Origin: Centropus unirufus
Lineage: Eukaryota > Chordata > Aves > Cuculiformes > Centropidae
Direction of reading: 5' to 3'
Length of the DNA stretch: 64,000 nucleotides
Assembly: GCA_013397695.1 (NCBI GenBank)
Contig: VYZI01000417.1
Span: forward strand, 192,443 to 256,442
Notes under the pieces: generated by a model
Told to the model about the DNA's origin: nothing
Database searches by the model: none
The model's input: the letters and a program-made list of their open reading frames with translations, nothing else
Part shown: piece after piece, positions 1 through 12,347 of the stretch
Numbering within the stretch: position 1 is the first letter of the stretch
Layout: every line of letters begins with the position of its first letter
Made by a program: the position numbers and the translations under genes

Positions 1-119
1 GTGTGGTGGTGGGGTGTGAGGGCTTTATTTGTGGGGGACACTGGGGGTGCGTGTGCTGCTGGGGGGTGTGTCTGTGGGGAGGGTGAGGGGTTTGGGGGGG
101 GCTGTGTCTGTGTGTGTAT
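1..119. other. G/T-rich, G-quadruplex-prone stretch
   Basis: The first 120 bases are strongly G-rich on the + strand, with little A. The clearest G-quadruplex pattern is at 76-101, where four G runs (4, 3, 4 and 8 bases) are separated by loops of 1, 3 and 3 bases. It lies directly upstream of the CpG island, a position where such motifs are common at vertebrate promoters. That it folds or matters is inference. Open frames across it on both strands (for example 1-414) have very low-complexity Trp/Gly/Val or Pro/Thr content and are not credible proteins. Confidence 0.5.
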
Positions 120-246
120 GCCCCACCCCCCTCGCAGCGACAGATTTTGGGGGGGTGGGAGCTGTGTCGGATCGCGGTGGGGCGACGCCCGGCGACGTCT
201 GCGGTGTCTGCGTGTGAATCGCGGCGATTCCCCGCCGCCCGCCGCT

Positions 247-255
247 CCCCGCCCC
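247..255 (-). promoter_or_regulatory. GC box (Sp1-type site)
   Basis: The + strand reads ccccgcccc, the complement of the GGGGCGGGG Sp/KLF site, inside the CpG island. Confidence 0.4.
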
Positions 256-334
256 GCACAAAGGTGGGGGCTCCGCACCAAGGCATGGAGGCGGAGTGTG
301 GGGGTTCAGGTGGAGCGGCCGTGTCCGGCGCTGC

Positions 335-343
335 GGGCGGGGC
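335..343 (+). promoter_or_regulatory. GC box (Sp1-type site)
   Basis: GGGCGGGGC, a close match to the Sp/KLF consensus, lies inside the CpG island about 125 bases upstream of the candidate first-exon donor. Confidence 0.4.
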
Positions 344-414
344 CGCCCCGGGTCCGCAGCCCCCGGGGGAGCCGCCTGGGCACGGCGGGGCTGCGGTTCC
401 TTCTTTTCACTTGA

Positions 415-474
415 GGTGGCAGCGGGGCCTCGCCGTGCCCAGCCGGCTGCAAGGTGGGGCCGCAGCAGGTACCG
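415..474 (+). other. TANC2: Candidate end of non-coding exon 1 with splice donor
   Basis: Two donor-like sites lie at the 3' edge of the CpG island: AAG|GTGGGG (exon end at 453) and CAG|GTACCG (exon end at 468). Either would put the spliced RNA in the same frame relative to the exon at 38341. In that frame a TGA lies at 412-414, with no ATG between it and the ATG at 38374. The distant ATG would thus be the first in-frame start of such a transcript. Neither donor is a perfect consensus, and the choice cannot be made without RNA data. Confidence 0.3.
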
Positions 475-677
475 TTCTGAAAATCCATCCTTTCAGTTAG
501 AAATACCTGGTTATAAGAGGTGGCGTGCAGGCTTGACAAGTAGAGCAATGAATATTTCGTGCACAAGTCGGGAATTGGAGTCCATCCTTGAGAGGGCGGT
601 GGTGGGAAGGTGTTTTCCTGCAGAACGGCCTTGTATTCGCAGGGTAGTGGGCACCTGAACCCACCCAACGTCCAGGG

Positions 678-860
678 AGCTGGGGGGTTAACCCACCCAC
701 CCTCCTCTGCCTCCCGTGGGGTTGGGGATTAACCCACTCACCCACCTCCTCTGCCTTCTATGGGTCTGGGAGCTGGGGGTTAACCCACCCTCCTCTGCCT
801 CCCATGGAGCTGGGAGCCAGGGCTTAACTCACCCACCCTCCTCTGCCTCCGGTGGGGTGA
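678..860. repeat. Short GC-rich minisatellite, about four imperfect units
   Basis: An imperfect unit of roughly 41-51 bases recurs about four times. Each copy contains a ttaaccca-like start (at 688, 729, 780 and, as ttaactca, at 824) followed by a block close to cctcctctgcctcc and then a tgg/gagctggg linker. Unit length varies because short pieces are gained or lost between copies. It lies just downstream of the candidate first exon. Confidence 0.75.
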
Positions 861-3694
861 GCGGGGGAGCATGGAGCCTGATGACACACAGGGTGCCTTG
901 CTGTTACAGGCGTGGGCTGGTTGTTGGGGGCTAAAATGTGAAAAAGAAATGAGAGATGATGAGGCAGGCAGCTACTCAGGTGGATGTTTTGCAAGGAGAA
1001 GGCAGATTCTCATCGCTATCTGTGCTGGGAAGTTCAGGAACGTGTGTTAGACTGTGAGCTGGTGTAGAGAAGGATGCATTGAGGTGTATTTGGGGCTTTT
1101 GTGCAGGTGAAAATAGCACAAGGAAAATGAAATATCTGAAGAAATTAAATTATGCAGGTTAATTAGTGCTGCTGGGAAGTAGCATAGCTACAGTATGCTA
1201 AATGAAGGCAAATTAATGTTGAAATTGGGAGAAGAACAAGAAGAAATACAGTGAACAAGAACAACAACATGGCCATGGAATCCTGCTCGCAGCATTACTC
1301 AGGTTGGAGCCAGGAATGATTTCTTCAAAATACTGGAGGTTGGGTGTTGTCTGTTTTTCATATTCAAGCCTCAAAACTTAGATACTAAACCTGCAACTAA
1401 AAACATCCATTCCTAATCTATGAATTAAAAAGAAAACAGAAAAGATGCTAGTGAAATCAATGTCTCTTGGTGATTGCATACTGAATTTGCTGGCTACAGT
1501 CACAACTCTTGATGTGTGTGGTGATGGACCCCTTAGATCCTGGTTATTTTGTGTAGAGGCATGTTTACCTGGAAAATGTAGAATGAACGTGCAGTCCAGT
1601 TATGAAAGCACAATATATTGCAACTTGGTGTAATCAAAATCCCATTTTGGGGCTCTATGAACAAACTGACAGGGGGAAAAAAAGCACTGATGCTTTGGCA
1701 CAGTTGGTTTTGAAGTGTCTGAGGTCTGTGGCCATTCTGGCTCTGGAGCTTCTGGGAAAATAAACTCCCTAGAGGTGGACTTCTGATTTGGAATAACTCT
1801 GGTGAAGTGCATCATAATGCAAAAGGCTGTGCATGCTCTGACCTTGCCACTAGTCTCATTTGAGGGGTGAGGAGCAGTAGGACCGTAATCCTGCTTGGAT
1901 CTAGACAGTGGTCATGGAATGTTGAAGCACAGTCACATACTTATTTAGACTTGTAATTAAAATTGTAATTACATATTCAGTGAAGCTGGCTGACTAATTT
2001 AATTTTATAAAATCAACTCCTTATCAATATTGATTGCACTGTAGCAATTCTTGTCTTGTTCTTGTCCATCTGTCTTTTCCATTGGTTTTCCCGTGATCCC
2101 GTGTGAGCTCGAGGCTTTTTGAAATAGAAATACATATTTTGAATAGAAACAAGTCTTCTACAATAGTTAACAATTACCTTTTAACGTTTTGAGTTACATA
2201 CACTACATTTTTTAGTTAAACCTTCAGAATGCAAGAGGCATCAATGTTTATGTTGAGAAATCCATGAATGTGTCTGTTATATACAGTGAACTTTTCAAAG
2301 GTTCATCTTTTTATGCAACATTACAGACCAGCGTGCCTAACTTTCTGCTTGGAGAGTCTCATATATTGATATAAATTCTCATTTATTACTATAAATGTCC
2401 ATAAATGCAAACTGTATAAGGCCCAAAGTAATGTAAAGGATTATGCACTTCATACGCTGAGTTCTGCAGGCCTTGTGTTCTTTTCCAGAAGAATGGATTG
2501 TATGCAAGGCCCCTTTCGGTTTATCTCGGACTCGTTTGAAGTTTCATTAATCTGGAATTTTACATTTTCTTTCATTTCAAGGTGCTTGTTAAAATTGGCA
2601 ATAGTCTTATTTTGCTTTTTTCTTAATTAGGAAAAGGAAAACAATAAGAAGGCAGCCAGAAAATTCTAAAACAGTGCCTTGGTAGATTAGAAAAGAAGTA
2701 GTAACCTGCAACCATCTCAATTTTGTGCATTTTTTTTCTTGGTTAAAAAAAAAAGATAATCTAAATTGACTTTTTTCTAGAAGTAGTTAAAGATGTGATC
2801 AGCTGAGTGGCTCCCAACACCTGTAATTCCTCCTTGTAGAGTATTCAAGTCTTGCTTTAAAAATTTTCTCAATTTTGGTCTTTTGTTTGGTGTATAAAGC
2901 CATGAATATACACATTGGTTCTTTTTCTTTAAACTTTTGAGTCTGAATTTACTTTGAAGTAGGGTGATGTGGCAGGGTGACTTCCCTTCCCATCCAGATG
3001 AGCCACTGGCACTAAGAGGAGTTTCTTGATGAGGTTAAGCTGTTTCTGAGGCCCGGTGCAGAGTCGGTGCCCTCTTGTCTCTGTTCTCCCACCCGAACTG
3101 GCAAGGCCATGCTTGAGCAGCTGCTAGGGGAATGGAAACTTCATTTTACCTGGATCAGTAAAGCAAGCCAGACCTGTTGAACATGACAGGAAGAGGATGT
3201 AGGTGTAGGAGTAGGAAACAGTGACTGGATCTGTCCTTCTGGCAGCGGGGAGCTCTTGGAGTGGTTTGATGCCCGTTTTGAACTCGTGCCTGGGGGGCTT
3301 GTGTGAAGCCTTATAAATGTCTCTGCCAAGATGTGTGGTGCTTTTCCATGAACTGTTGTATTTAGGCTTAGTGGTACACAAAGGGTACGGCCTGTCTGAT
3401 GTCATTGATTACTGATCAGGCTGACTGCAAGGACTGTAATTTCATGTTGTCTTGGACTTTATTTCCAACATAATAGACATGTGCCAACCTCTAGGGACAG
3501 TTTTCAGTTTCACACAAAAGCTCTGTGGTCATACAGGACCTAGTGATGTTACCAGAGAGCAGAACAGAGCCCTCTGGTTGTTCCTGGCTCTTGGAAGTCT
3601 TTGTCTTAGAATAACATGTTCATTTGAACTTCAAGGTTAAGAGCATGCCTGTTGCATTCACTGGAGATCTATCAGTGTTTAAAGCTTGCTGCAT

Positions 3695-3710
3695 CTGCAA
3701 ATATTTGCAG
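3695..3710. other. 16-base perfect palindrome
   Basis: The block ctgcaaatatttgcag is its own reverse complement. Each half contains TGCAAAT, close to the POU/octamer core. It could be a dimeric factor site or chance. Confidence 0.6.
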
Positions 3711-4546
3711 CAGGGGGAATGAACGAGATCCTTCATCTCTGGTTTATTTGCCAACTGGATTTTATGAGCTTTAAAGAACAAATTCTAGTTATATTACTTA
3801 GAATTATTCCAGTTCCATTATTTTATGGAGCTAAAATTCAGTTGTTTGTTTTATGTTCGTTTGAGAAGTAATTACTTTAAATACAAACCTTAGATTAATT
3901 AGAAAAGCTAGTGGCTTGTTTTGTGGATTTAAATTAAGAAGGGAGAAACTGGGGATTTGGAGCCCAGTCTTGAAGTTGTCCTTTGTGAAGCTGCCCCATG
4001 TGGTGGAGCTGGTTGAGGTTCTCCTGAAAGGAGGTTTTATGACAAAGATGGTGGAGAACCTGAAGATAAATTTAACTGGTTGGCCTAATGTGGAATAGGC
4101 TGTGGGATTCTGATGGAAGAACTGAAGTTACTGGATAAATAAACATGCTGCACATTTTAAGTGTGGTGGCATTTCATATCTTCAGGAAGAGAAACCTTTG
4201 GATAATCTATGGAGTTCCCTGACTAGTCTGGTTTTCTTCTTGGGCAACATTTATCGCACTTTCCAAAATGTGCCAAATAAGTGAATTTATCCTGTGGAAT
4301 GAGAAACTTCATCTTGAACTGTTTAAGAGAAAGAACATGAATCAGTAGTGATCTCACATAAGAAGCATAGTTTGCTTATTGGACTGAAGTTTGGTTTTGT
4401 GCCACATTGCCTGGTTGTTGAATTTCAAAGGAATCGTTATTTATTCATGTTAGTGAATAGTTAGTGCAATGCGTGTACTAGTGGGCTTTGTATGTGTTCT
4501 GAATAAAGCAGAGGTCTAAGTTTTGTTTCCTCAGCCATTTAAATGA

Positions 4547-4560
4547 TTTTTTTTTTTTTT
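4547..4560. repeat. T14 homopolymer followed by CAG
   Basis: A run of 14 T is followed directly by cag, which looks like a splice acceptor. The sequence after it has no supported exon. Confidence 0.6.
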
Positions 4561-6890
4561 CAGCGAAACTTTTTCTTGCTCTGAGTGGAGGACTGATTTG
4601 CAAAAAAATGTTGCTTTTTTGAATTTAAAATTTGTGTTTTGGCTTTTCTTTTTTTTCTTTTCCTTTTCCTTCCCACCAATCCTGTTTCATAAGGCTGAGA
4701 ATTGCATAGTTTTACCAAAGAAGTAACCTTTGGTAGTAATCCTTAAGAGCCAGTTTGGCAAAGGCACATGTAGATACTTGAGGAACATGAAGAATCCTGG
4801 TGAGTTGATGTTACTGTTCCTGTGCAGGCGAGTCTCCGCATGCCGCTGCCTTCTGGAGCTGGGGCCCTTGAGCTGAGGGGAGTGATGTTGGATGAGCTAA
4901 TGGGTAGGGAAGTGATCTGTTAGAGTGGTGTTCTCCTTTGGACTAGCATAACTAACGCGTCGGGGATGAATCATGCCTGTTGACATTTCAGCCGTTACCA
5001 GTAGTTGTTATTTATTTGTCCCTAATGAAAAGAACATATTGGGGACTGTGAGAGCATCTTCCAGAGCAGGCTGATAGCTCTGTGGAGCGAGGGCTGGAGT
5101 TGCTGTTAGCCTTTCTGTTTGGCTGGGTAGTGATATGTTGTTGGAGATTGTTCATACTCATGATTTCGAGGTGTTAGAGCTCTTGGTTGCTCATTAGTTG
5201 TTTGGTTGTCTCTATAGGAAGGATGAAGTGTAGATCTGAAGTGAAGATCCTGGTATGGATGAACTATCCTTTCTTGCACCACAGCAGTTCTATTCACATT
5301 CCTCCATTCCACAAAAGTTATTGAAAAGTCATCTGATGAGCGTTTGTGACCTTAATACGCTGATCAAAGCAGGGAAAGCTCAAAGCCACATTTGTTCTGT
5401 GCTGACTGTATGCAAATAGCAAATGTTGGATGGAGGAGAGCTTTCTTCCTTCTCTTTTCTCAAGTTTTTGTATTGGGAAGTTTGCGATCATTTCCTTTAG
5501 AGTAGGGTTGCATGTAAGACGGCAGAGATGTGCCCATCCTGATGAATTGTTTGTCTTTACGTCCCTTTTCCCAGATCTTCTGTTGTTCTTCCATTGAAAG
5601 AGGTGATTTGGTTTTTGGAGATCAGTGACACTTTGCAGTATCCATCGTGTGACAGTTAAAATGCGAAGCTTGTATAAATACATCACTAGTGAAATTTAGC
5701 TGCACAGTTGAACTGCGTCTTCTACCCTGATCTGTAGGGGATATTTTTAAGATTAAAAATTGGAATAGCTTGACAGAGCAGTTGAGGTAAAATTCCCAAA
5801 TAATACTCAAGAGGGTAAATAGGGGTTTTCTCCGAGTCCCTCACTTCAGTGGGGGATATTCTAGTATCTAATTTTTACTTACATCTGCTTTAATTGCTAA
5901 TTATGGTTGAATTGTCATGATCTCAAATATGAGATTTGTAATGATCTCATTAATGTTTGAAGTATTTTGGATAGGTGAATTCTTATTTGCAATACAAGTT
6001 AACTGGGAATTTGTTATTCATTACCGAGGGTGAGAAGAGAGATGGTTAATTTCTATTTTATGATGGGGGTTCTTCCTCTTCACTTACTTACTGTTAGATA
6101 TATTGGGTGTTGATTTCATTTTCCTTTTCATGCCTGTATGATTTCAAGGGCAGGGAGAATAACATTTTGGCAGATTGCTGCTATGCTTCTGTATTTGGAT
6201 TACTGAAGTAAAATGCCTTTATAAAGCAGTCAGAGAAACATCACTGTTGCCATTTTTGTTTTTTTCTTTAATTGGCTGAACAAGTGAGGTTTGTGTGAAT
6301 GGTGTGGTGTGTTCCCCTGTCCTTTTTTATGTGTCCTTTCAACAACTTGAAAAATGGCGTTTGTTTCTTAGTTTGGATGACAAACTTGATGAATGCATTT
6401 GAAATAAAAAAGTCATCAGTGCATATGAGAAGTATAAAAGTTAAAAATAATGTAAATATCTCTCCAGTTTGGGAGTATGAATACTTCACAGTGTTTGTGG
6501 TTCCAGGAAGCGGTTGTGCGCTGGTTCCAATTGCTGAAACATTAACTGATACTCTTTAAAGTGTCTGAATATCCTTAATCTGGAAACAGTTACAGTCTCT
6601 GCCCTTCACTGATGGTCACCTCGTTGTAAGCTGAAGGTCCTCGCAGGGGACTTCCATCCTTGAGTTGCTGCTCACTAAGCTGGCTGAGCTCAATCCTGCT
6701 GTCAGTCTGTTAACAGTTGGCTTAGATGTTGGTAAGCTGTGCTTATGGGCTCTTATGTCATGTTGAACGTTTTTAGTGGGCTGCTTCGGTATGAGGTTGT
6801 AAAGTATTACTATTTCCAATGAAGTTGAGAAAAAATACAAGGAAGAAGTGTGTAAAGAGAAACAAATGTGAATCCAGTAGCTTCCTCGTC

Positions 6891-6916
6891 ATGTATCTAC
6901 AGATATGTAGATACAT
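6891..6916. other. Perfect 10-bp inverted repeat with 6-base loop
   Basis: The arms atgtatctac (6891-6900) and gtagatacat (6907-6916) are exact complements around the loop agatat. It is too short for a typical pre-miRNA stem and no element ends are evident. Confidence 0.6.
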
Positions 6917-7104
6917 ATAGAGGATTTAGATTCTTTCTGCAGTTGTTAGGTGGAAACCAGTTTATTTGCTTTATTGAAAGCAAATCAGCTTCTGACATCT
7001 CTTCTTGGGTTGTGATCCCACAAAATTATTATGAGGAAGTCTTATCAGAATGTAAAGGAACAATATGCAGTCAGAGTGCAAGGAGGAAAAAAGTGTATAT
7101 CCTG

Positions 7105-7515
7105 CCCACCCCCACCGTGCCTACTAAACCACGTCCCAAGTGCCACATCTACGCACTTTTTGAACCCCACCACGGATGGAGACTTCACCACTTCCCTGGG
7201 CAGCCTCTGCCAGTGCTTCCCCACTCTGTCAGTGAAGAAATTGCTCCTAATACCCAATCTAAACATGCAACTTGAAGCCATTTCCTCTTGTCCTGTCTCT
7301 TCTTAAACTTACAGGAAGAGACCAGTACCCACCTCAATACAACCTCGTTTTAGGTAGTTGTAGAGAGCAATAAAGTCTCCCCTCAGCCTCCTCTTCTCCT
7401 GGCTAAACAATCACAGTTCTCTTAGCTGCTCCTCTTAAGACTTGTTCTCCAGACCCTTTCCGAGCCTCATTGCTGTCCTCCGGACACACTCTAGCAATGT
7501 TCTTTCACGCCTAAC
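7105..7515 (-). mobile_element. CR1 LINE fragment (3' region), antisense
   Basis: Read on the - strand this matches the 3' part of a chicken-type CR1 as I know it. The + strand carries the complementary landmarks in order: 'actaaaccacgtcccaagtgccacatctac', a segment on early-frame decay around 'ttccctgggcagcctctgccagtgcttccccactctg', then 'gccatttcctcttgtcctgtc', 'aggtagttgtagagagcaataa' and 'tctcccctcagcctcctcttctcctggctaaac'. These correspond to the C-terminal end of the reverse-transcriptase ORF. The open frames over this interval are shadows of that dead element. The copy is 5'-truncated, the rule for CR1, and diverged. Confidence 0.88.
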
Positions 7516-10500
7516 CCTCTGTGCCTGCTCTTTCCTTTCGTTAGGCTCCCTCAGTAGTGTGTAGCTCTTCAGCTTCATATCCAGGCTCTCTTAATGGTCA
7601 CCATGTGTTTGTGAACATTGGGTCAGTCGCCGAGGGAGCAGTTGTGATAGGCTTAGGGCTGTTCTTGTAAGAGCTGCAGGAGAAAGGGGAGAAGAGTAGA
7701 CAGACACTTGGATTTTAAGGACATTTGCAAGATGATACAGGTTCAGGCTGTTATTCTGTGCATAGAGCTGAATGTTGCTTAATCTGTACTGTCTGTAGTT
7801 GCTTAAGTTGGGGTCTAATGGTGGTTAGCTTTTCTAGCAGCTTTTGCATTTCTAAATAATCTTAGTTTAATAACTAATTTATATTTTATGAAGGGAGAAA
7901 TCTCCCATTTGCTAATTCAATGGGGATTTTTTCTTAATGAAATAATTCTTTACTATTTAATTTCCAATGTGATTATAGGACCCCAACTCAATTTTCTGCT
8001 ATTCCACACAGTTGTTAGCATGAGATACTCCCCAGTTAGAACATTAGTGTCTGCTTGAAGTCTTTGAAAGCAGGTTTCCATTGGCCTCAACCTCTGGTTC
8101 CTACTTGTGTGTGGGTCAAAGCATCCCTGCTTCTTTGTCTTCAGGAGTAGGGATTTTGCATAACAGGCACCATTAAAGAAAGAAGTATTGTTCTTTGAAG
8201 GCTGAAGCAGTAATGGAGCACATATGCCCACCTTCTTTCTCTTCAGGCTGGTAATATTATCTATGCCTTGACTTGAAAAATGAAGTAGAGGCGCTGCGCT
8301 GCTGACAGCAGGCAGTGCTGCTCCACCTCCTCAGCAGAGGTGGGGTATACCATCTGGCACTACGTGGGTAGGAGTTAGCCCAAAAAGTAATAACAGTGGG
8401 AGTTCTTGCCAGTTACAAGTTGTGATCGCAAGCCAAATGGTGTCGTTCTAAATCAGTGTACGTTTCCAAAGAGAAAGAGATGTGAGTGTTTATTTTTGCG
8501 AAGTTGAGAAGTATTTTCAGTCGCAGGGGTCTAAGCTGAGGTTTAAGCTGCTGGCATTGGAAAGAAAGTGTGAGGGGAGTAAGTCAGGGGAACATGGGCT
8601 GCGATGCCTGCTAGACCATCTTCTGGGCCCTAAAAAGAGTTGGGTTTTTCTGTATTAGGTAAGCCTCCACTTGGATAGTGCATGCAGGGCTGGAACGGAG
8701 GGGTTATTTAATGAGTGAACAATGGAGCGGTCTATGGATTTGATTTTGAGTTTGCCAGGTGGGGACTGAAAGATCTCTGTCCTCCATCCTTCGGCGCTGC
8801 TAACTAATCTTGAACAAATTGCTACTACCTTCTATAAGAGGGTGAGAAACACATCATAACTAGGTGAAAAATTCCGTGTTGATTTTAGACGCTCGTTTGA
8901 TATGGTGGCCTGCGATATTTTTGTCTGAAAAGTGAGACACAGCGCAGCCAGAACTGCTGTAAAGTGGATGCAAAACTGGTTAGCAGGTTGCTTAGTAACC
9001 TGCATGATAGAATTGAGAGTGTACTAGTAAAACCTGTGGATGCTGTCAACTTTCAGGGGGTTGCATGGATAGGAAGAAAGGATTGATTAATTAATTTCTG
9101 AATAAAAAAAGAGTAGCCAATAGTATAAATGCAGGAAAGGAGCAACAGAGAGGTTTGGAACTGGCAGAGCTCTGTACAATGTCCAGAGAGAAAATGAAGA
9201 AGCCTGTGTCCTTTGCGTGCCTACAGAGAGCAAGGGAAGCTCAGAGGGAATTGTGAATTCGTGATTTTTTTTCAGATCTGGATTCCTATTGCAGGCTTGC
9301 TCAGACCTTGAAAGCACAGCATATCAGTATGGACAAGATGCATGCCCAGACAGAGATAGGTTTTCAAAGAGGGCTTTTGTTCTTTCTCGAGTTACTTGGG
9401 TGGGTGGTTTAGCTGCTCTTACGTCAGCGTAAGTTGTCTCTCTGCTCGGGGGCTTTGCCGATATCATTTCCCCTGGCATAGCTGTAACTGCAGGGGTTCC
9501 CATAAAGCAGATAAGCTTTGTGTTGGGCTCTGCTTACATCTTCGAGGATTTGTTTACCCCTCTGTCTCTGGTAAATGTCTGTAAGACTACCAAGCAGATC
9601 GAGTCAATAACGACTTTGTCTGAGTCTGCTGAATGCATTCATAGTCCTTACACTGAGCTTTCCATGTTTTATTGCTGCAGTTGTGATCTTCAGGAATGGA
9701 GATTAGCATGGAAGTTGGTGGATGCATCCCCAAGAGTTTCTAGCCAGTTAATGAAATTTAGTAATCATCTGTGTGTTTTGTTTAGTCTGTTTTCTTTAGT
9801 CTGTTTACCAACCATTTCACTGAAACAGTGAATGATTTGAAATTGAAATAGAATGCCTCGATTTTGTATTTTCTGTGAGAAATTTCAGCATTCTTGTAAA
9901 CTAGATCCCTGATGTGAGTTTTACATACCTGTTGTAGCTATACAGAGTATTCTCTTTTGTGTCTTAGTTACAATTAGCATTTTGCATTAAAGCTGTTATG
10001 ATTAACCTCAAACTCTGTCATTGCATTTATCTTTATAGGCAGACAGGTTTGAAGTCAGAAAAGCAGATGAAGCACCGCTACAGGCTGTGGTGCCTGCTTT
10101 GCATCTGCTACGCTTTCTGTGGTGTAGTCAAGGTTTGTCACTGCTGTAAATACTGCAAATCATAGATGCAAATTAACCTTTTTCATAAATGGAGGCGAAT
10201 GAGAAATCTCTCCCAAGTTTGGATAAGACTGTCTTAGAAGAAAGGTTGGATCATATGACATAAAATTATTTACCTATTCATAATAACCAGGAAAATGAAT
10301 AACTGTAAAAATCTTCCTGGTGATGAGTCTGTCTCTACAATAATCTTGAGTTCTACATGAGCATGACCTGGATTGGTGTGATTATCCTGTGTGTTTGTTG
10401 TTGCCCATTTAGCTGTGGATGTACTGGTGCTGGCTCTGGCATGTGTGGGGGCATTGACCCTTCTCACACACGTCACGTGCTGCCACCTGTGTTCTTGCTT

Positions 10501-10803
10501 CTGATGCATGCAAATGCTCACTGAAATCTCCAGTTTGGCAATTTTGGCAGTGTTAATCTATCCTTGTCAGGTGCCTGAGCTATAAATCCCCAGGCTGATA
10601 TCTGGTGGCAGTTTGCTCATAGTCTAGACGCTCATGCTGAACTTCTGTGTGAAGCTCGTTCTGGCTGCTTACACGCAAGAAGTCGTCTTGCTGCATTGTA
10701 TTAAGAGCTTATCCATATGCTACAAGCTCTGAGCGCAGGAAGTCTGCTGGCAGCGGTCCCGCTATTCCATATTCTGATTTCAGGCTCTTTGTGGATTGTC
10801 AGG

Positions 10804-10816
10804 AAAAAAAAAAAAA
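10804..10816. repeat. A13 homopolymer
   Basis: A run of 13 A. No retroposed gene body is recognisable upstream, so it is not called a poly(A) tail. Confidence 0.5.
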
Positions 10817-12316
10817 GGCATAAAGCGTGACAAGTTGTTGGCTGGCTGATTTCTAGATAAGTTTTGCAAGAAAACTTGAGTAAATATTAATGTTATGTGT
10901 AAGAAGTGATGCAGCATGACTGGTTCTGGTGTGAATGGCAGGATGTGATTAAAAATGAGATGGAGCAGCATGCAGGGGTCAGCTTGAAGAACAGCCTCCA
11001 CTTTAAACCTCTATCACTACAGCTCAGGAGCAGAAGTAATGGCTGTTTGTTGGGGTGGGTTGGAATGCCAGGAGAAACTGTATATGTATTTCCTTCTGAC
11101 AATGGGAAGGCTTTGTCACTTACCAACATTAAAAAGAATACCTGATTTTTGCAATTAGTTTGGATTGAGTGATATTCTTTGATATGTTGCCCTATTCTAG
11201 AACTTTGTAGGAACATTACATAAAATAATGTATTTTTCATAAAGACTTAATTTAGCCCCCCACCCTAGACATCTCTCCCAGAGGAAACAATCATTTTGGT
11301 TTCATGTAGGTTGTCTGTAGTTACTGAGTTCTCCAAGAAACAAACTCCAAATCCCTTGGAAACTGTGGCTGCATCAAAGTCTTTCTTTCCTGACTGTCAG
11401 GGCCATTTCTGTTTGTGGGATTTCCCAAACCTGGGCAGAATAAATTCTGGAGCCTTTCTGGACTATATGCAAGGGCACAGAGCCTGGCTCCAACCATTAG
11501 AACATGGAATAAGAGATGTGGCTCAACCGAGCTCAGTGGGTTTGGAGAATAAGCCCACAGTGACAGATGTAAGGTTAGATGGGAGATTGTCTTGGACACA
11601 TCTTCGTTGTGTTTGGAGAGAAATATAATTGTTATGTAGAAGGATTTTTTTTTAATTTTTAAACTGCTCTGTAACGTGTGCTTGAAATGTAGCTATGAAG
11701 AACCCGGTAGAATGGTTCCTGTCTCCGTGTTCTCTCTTGTAATGTTTCATTCCCCAGTTGTGCTGGTGTCAGAGTTGTTACATCCGGAATGCTCCTGCTA
11801 ATGGGAGTGGATCTGGTAATCTTTTTCATAAAGCACAAGGAGGAAATGATTATTGAAAGTATAAATACTTAGTAAAATTTAAGTTTATGATCTGCTTCCA
11901 AATAAGAAACCACTTAAAATATTAATAGCTTTGTTTACATATTTGATGTGCCTTGCTTGATTGAAAGACTCAATATTTACAGTTGGTTGCTTTTTAGATA
12001 AAGAAGCCTCTCGGTTTCATATTGTGTTATTTGTGTACCGCTGAATTCGGTGTTTTCCTTTAGGAAATTGCTTTTATCTGCCTGCAGCTGGCCGGTGGTG
12101 TTTTACTAAATAATGTTTAAAAATACCATAGGCTGAAATGTGAAATACTCTGGAAACAGGTAAGAAAGCCAGAGAGAGAACCTGGTGGTTTTTCAGATGT
12201 TCTGTTTGTTGTTCTGCTAGGGCTGTGTTTACCTTTGCGATAGATATCATATGGGAAGCTTTTGCATATTGCTCATTATAGGAACATCAGGTTGGCTTTC
12301 CTTCTTTTATGTGTGC

Positions 12317-12347
12317 TCTTCCTCTTCCTCCTCCCTCCCCCTTCTCA
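12317..12347. repeat. Polypyrimidine tract
   Basis: A run of about 30 bases made only of C and T, with cctctt and ctcc repeats. Such tracts are common in vertebrate introns. Confidence 0.55.

Larger units (their letters stand above)
165..475 (+). promoter_or_regulatory. TANC2: CpG island, candidate TANC2 promoter and non-coding first exon
   Basis: Between about 165 and 475 the sequence is very GC-rich and keeps many CpG dinucleotides, in sharp contrast to the CpG-poor sequence of the following 60 kb. It contains GC boxes (Sp1-type sites) at 247-255 (read on the - strand) and 335-343 (+ strand). No TATA box is evident, as is usual for CpG-island promoters. It is the only clear CpG island in the window and lies about 38 kb upstream of the exon with the start codon on the same strand. 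I therefore infer that it drives TANC2, whose mammalian genes also have non-coding 5' sequence and long first introns. It could instead serve a divergent gene to the left of the window, or be bidirectional. Confidence 0.5.
861..7104. other. Intron-like sequence, no gene seen
   Basis: About 6.2 kb of moderately AT-rich, CpG-poor sequence with frequent stops in all frames. No tRNA fold and no CR1 similarity that I can defend. The small open frames here, including the 122-codon one at 5318-5686 on the - strand, have no recognisable domain, no flanking splice logic and no biased composition, so I read them as chance. Local structure is limited to a 16-base palindrome (3695-3710), a T run (4547-4560) and a hairpin (6891-6916), which are listed separately. 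Confidence 0.6.

Noticed and set aside
1..414. 137-codon open frame over the window start
   Set aside because: Low-complexity GC/GT-rich promoter-type sequence, and the composition is not protein-like.
4547..4570. T14 followed by CAG as a splice acceptor
   Set aside because: The sequence that follows has no open frame with a donor and no recognised coding content. It looks like a plain T run.
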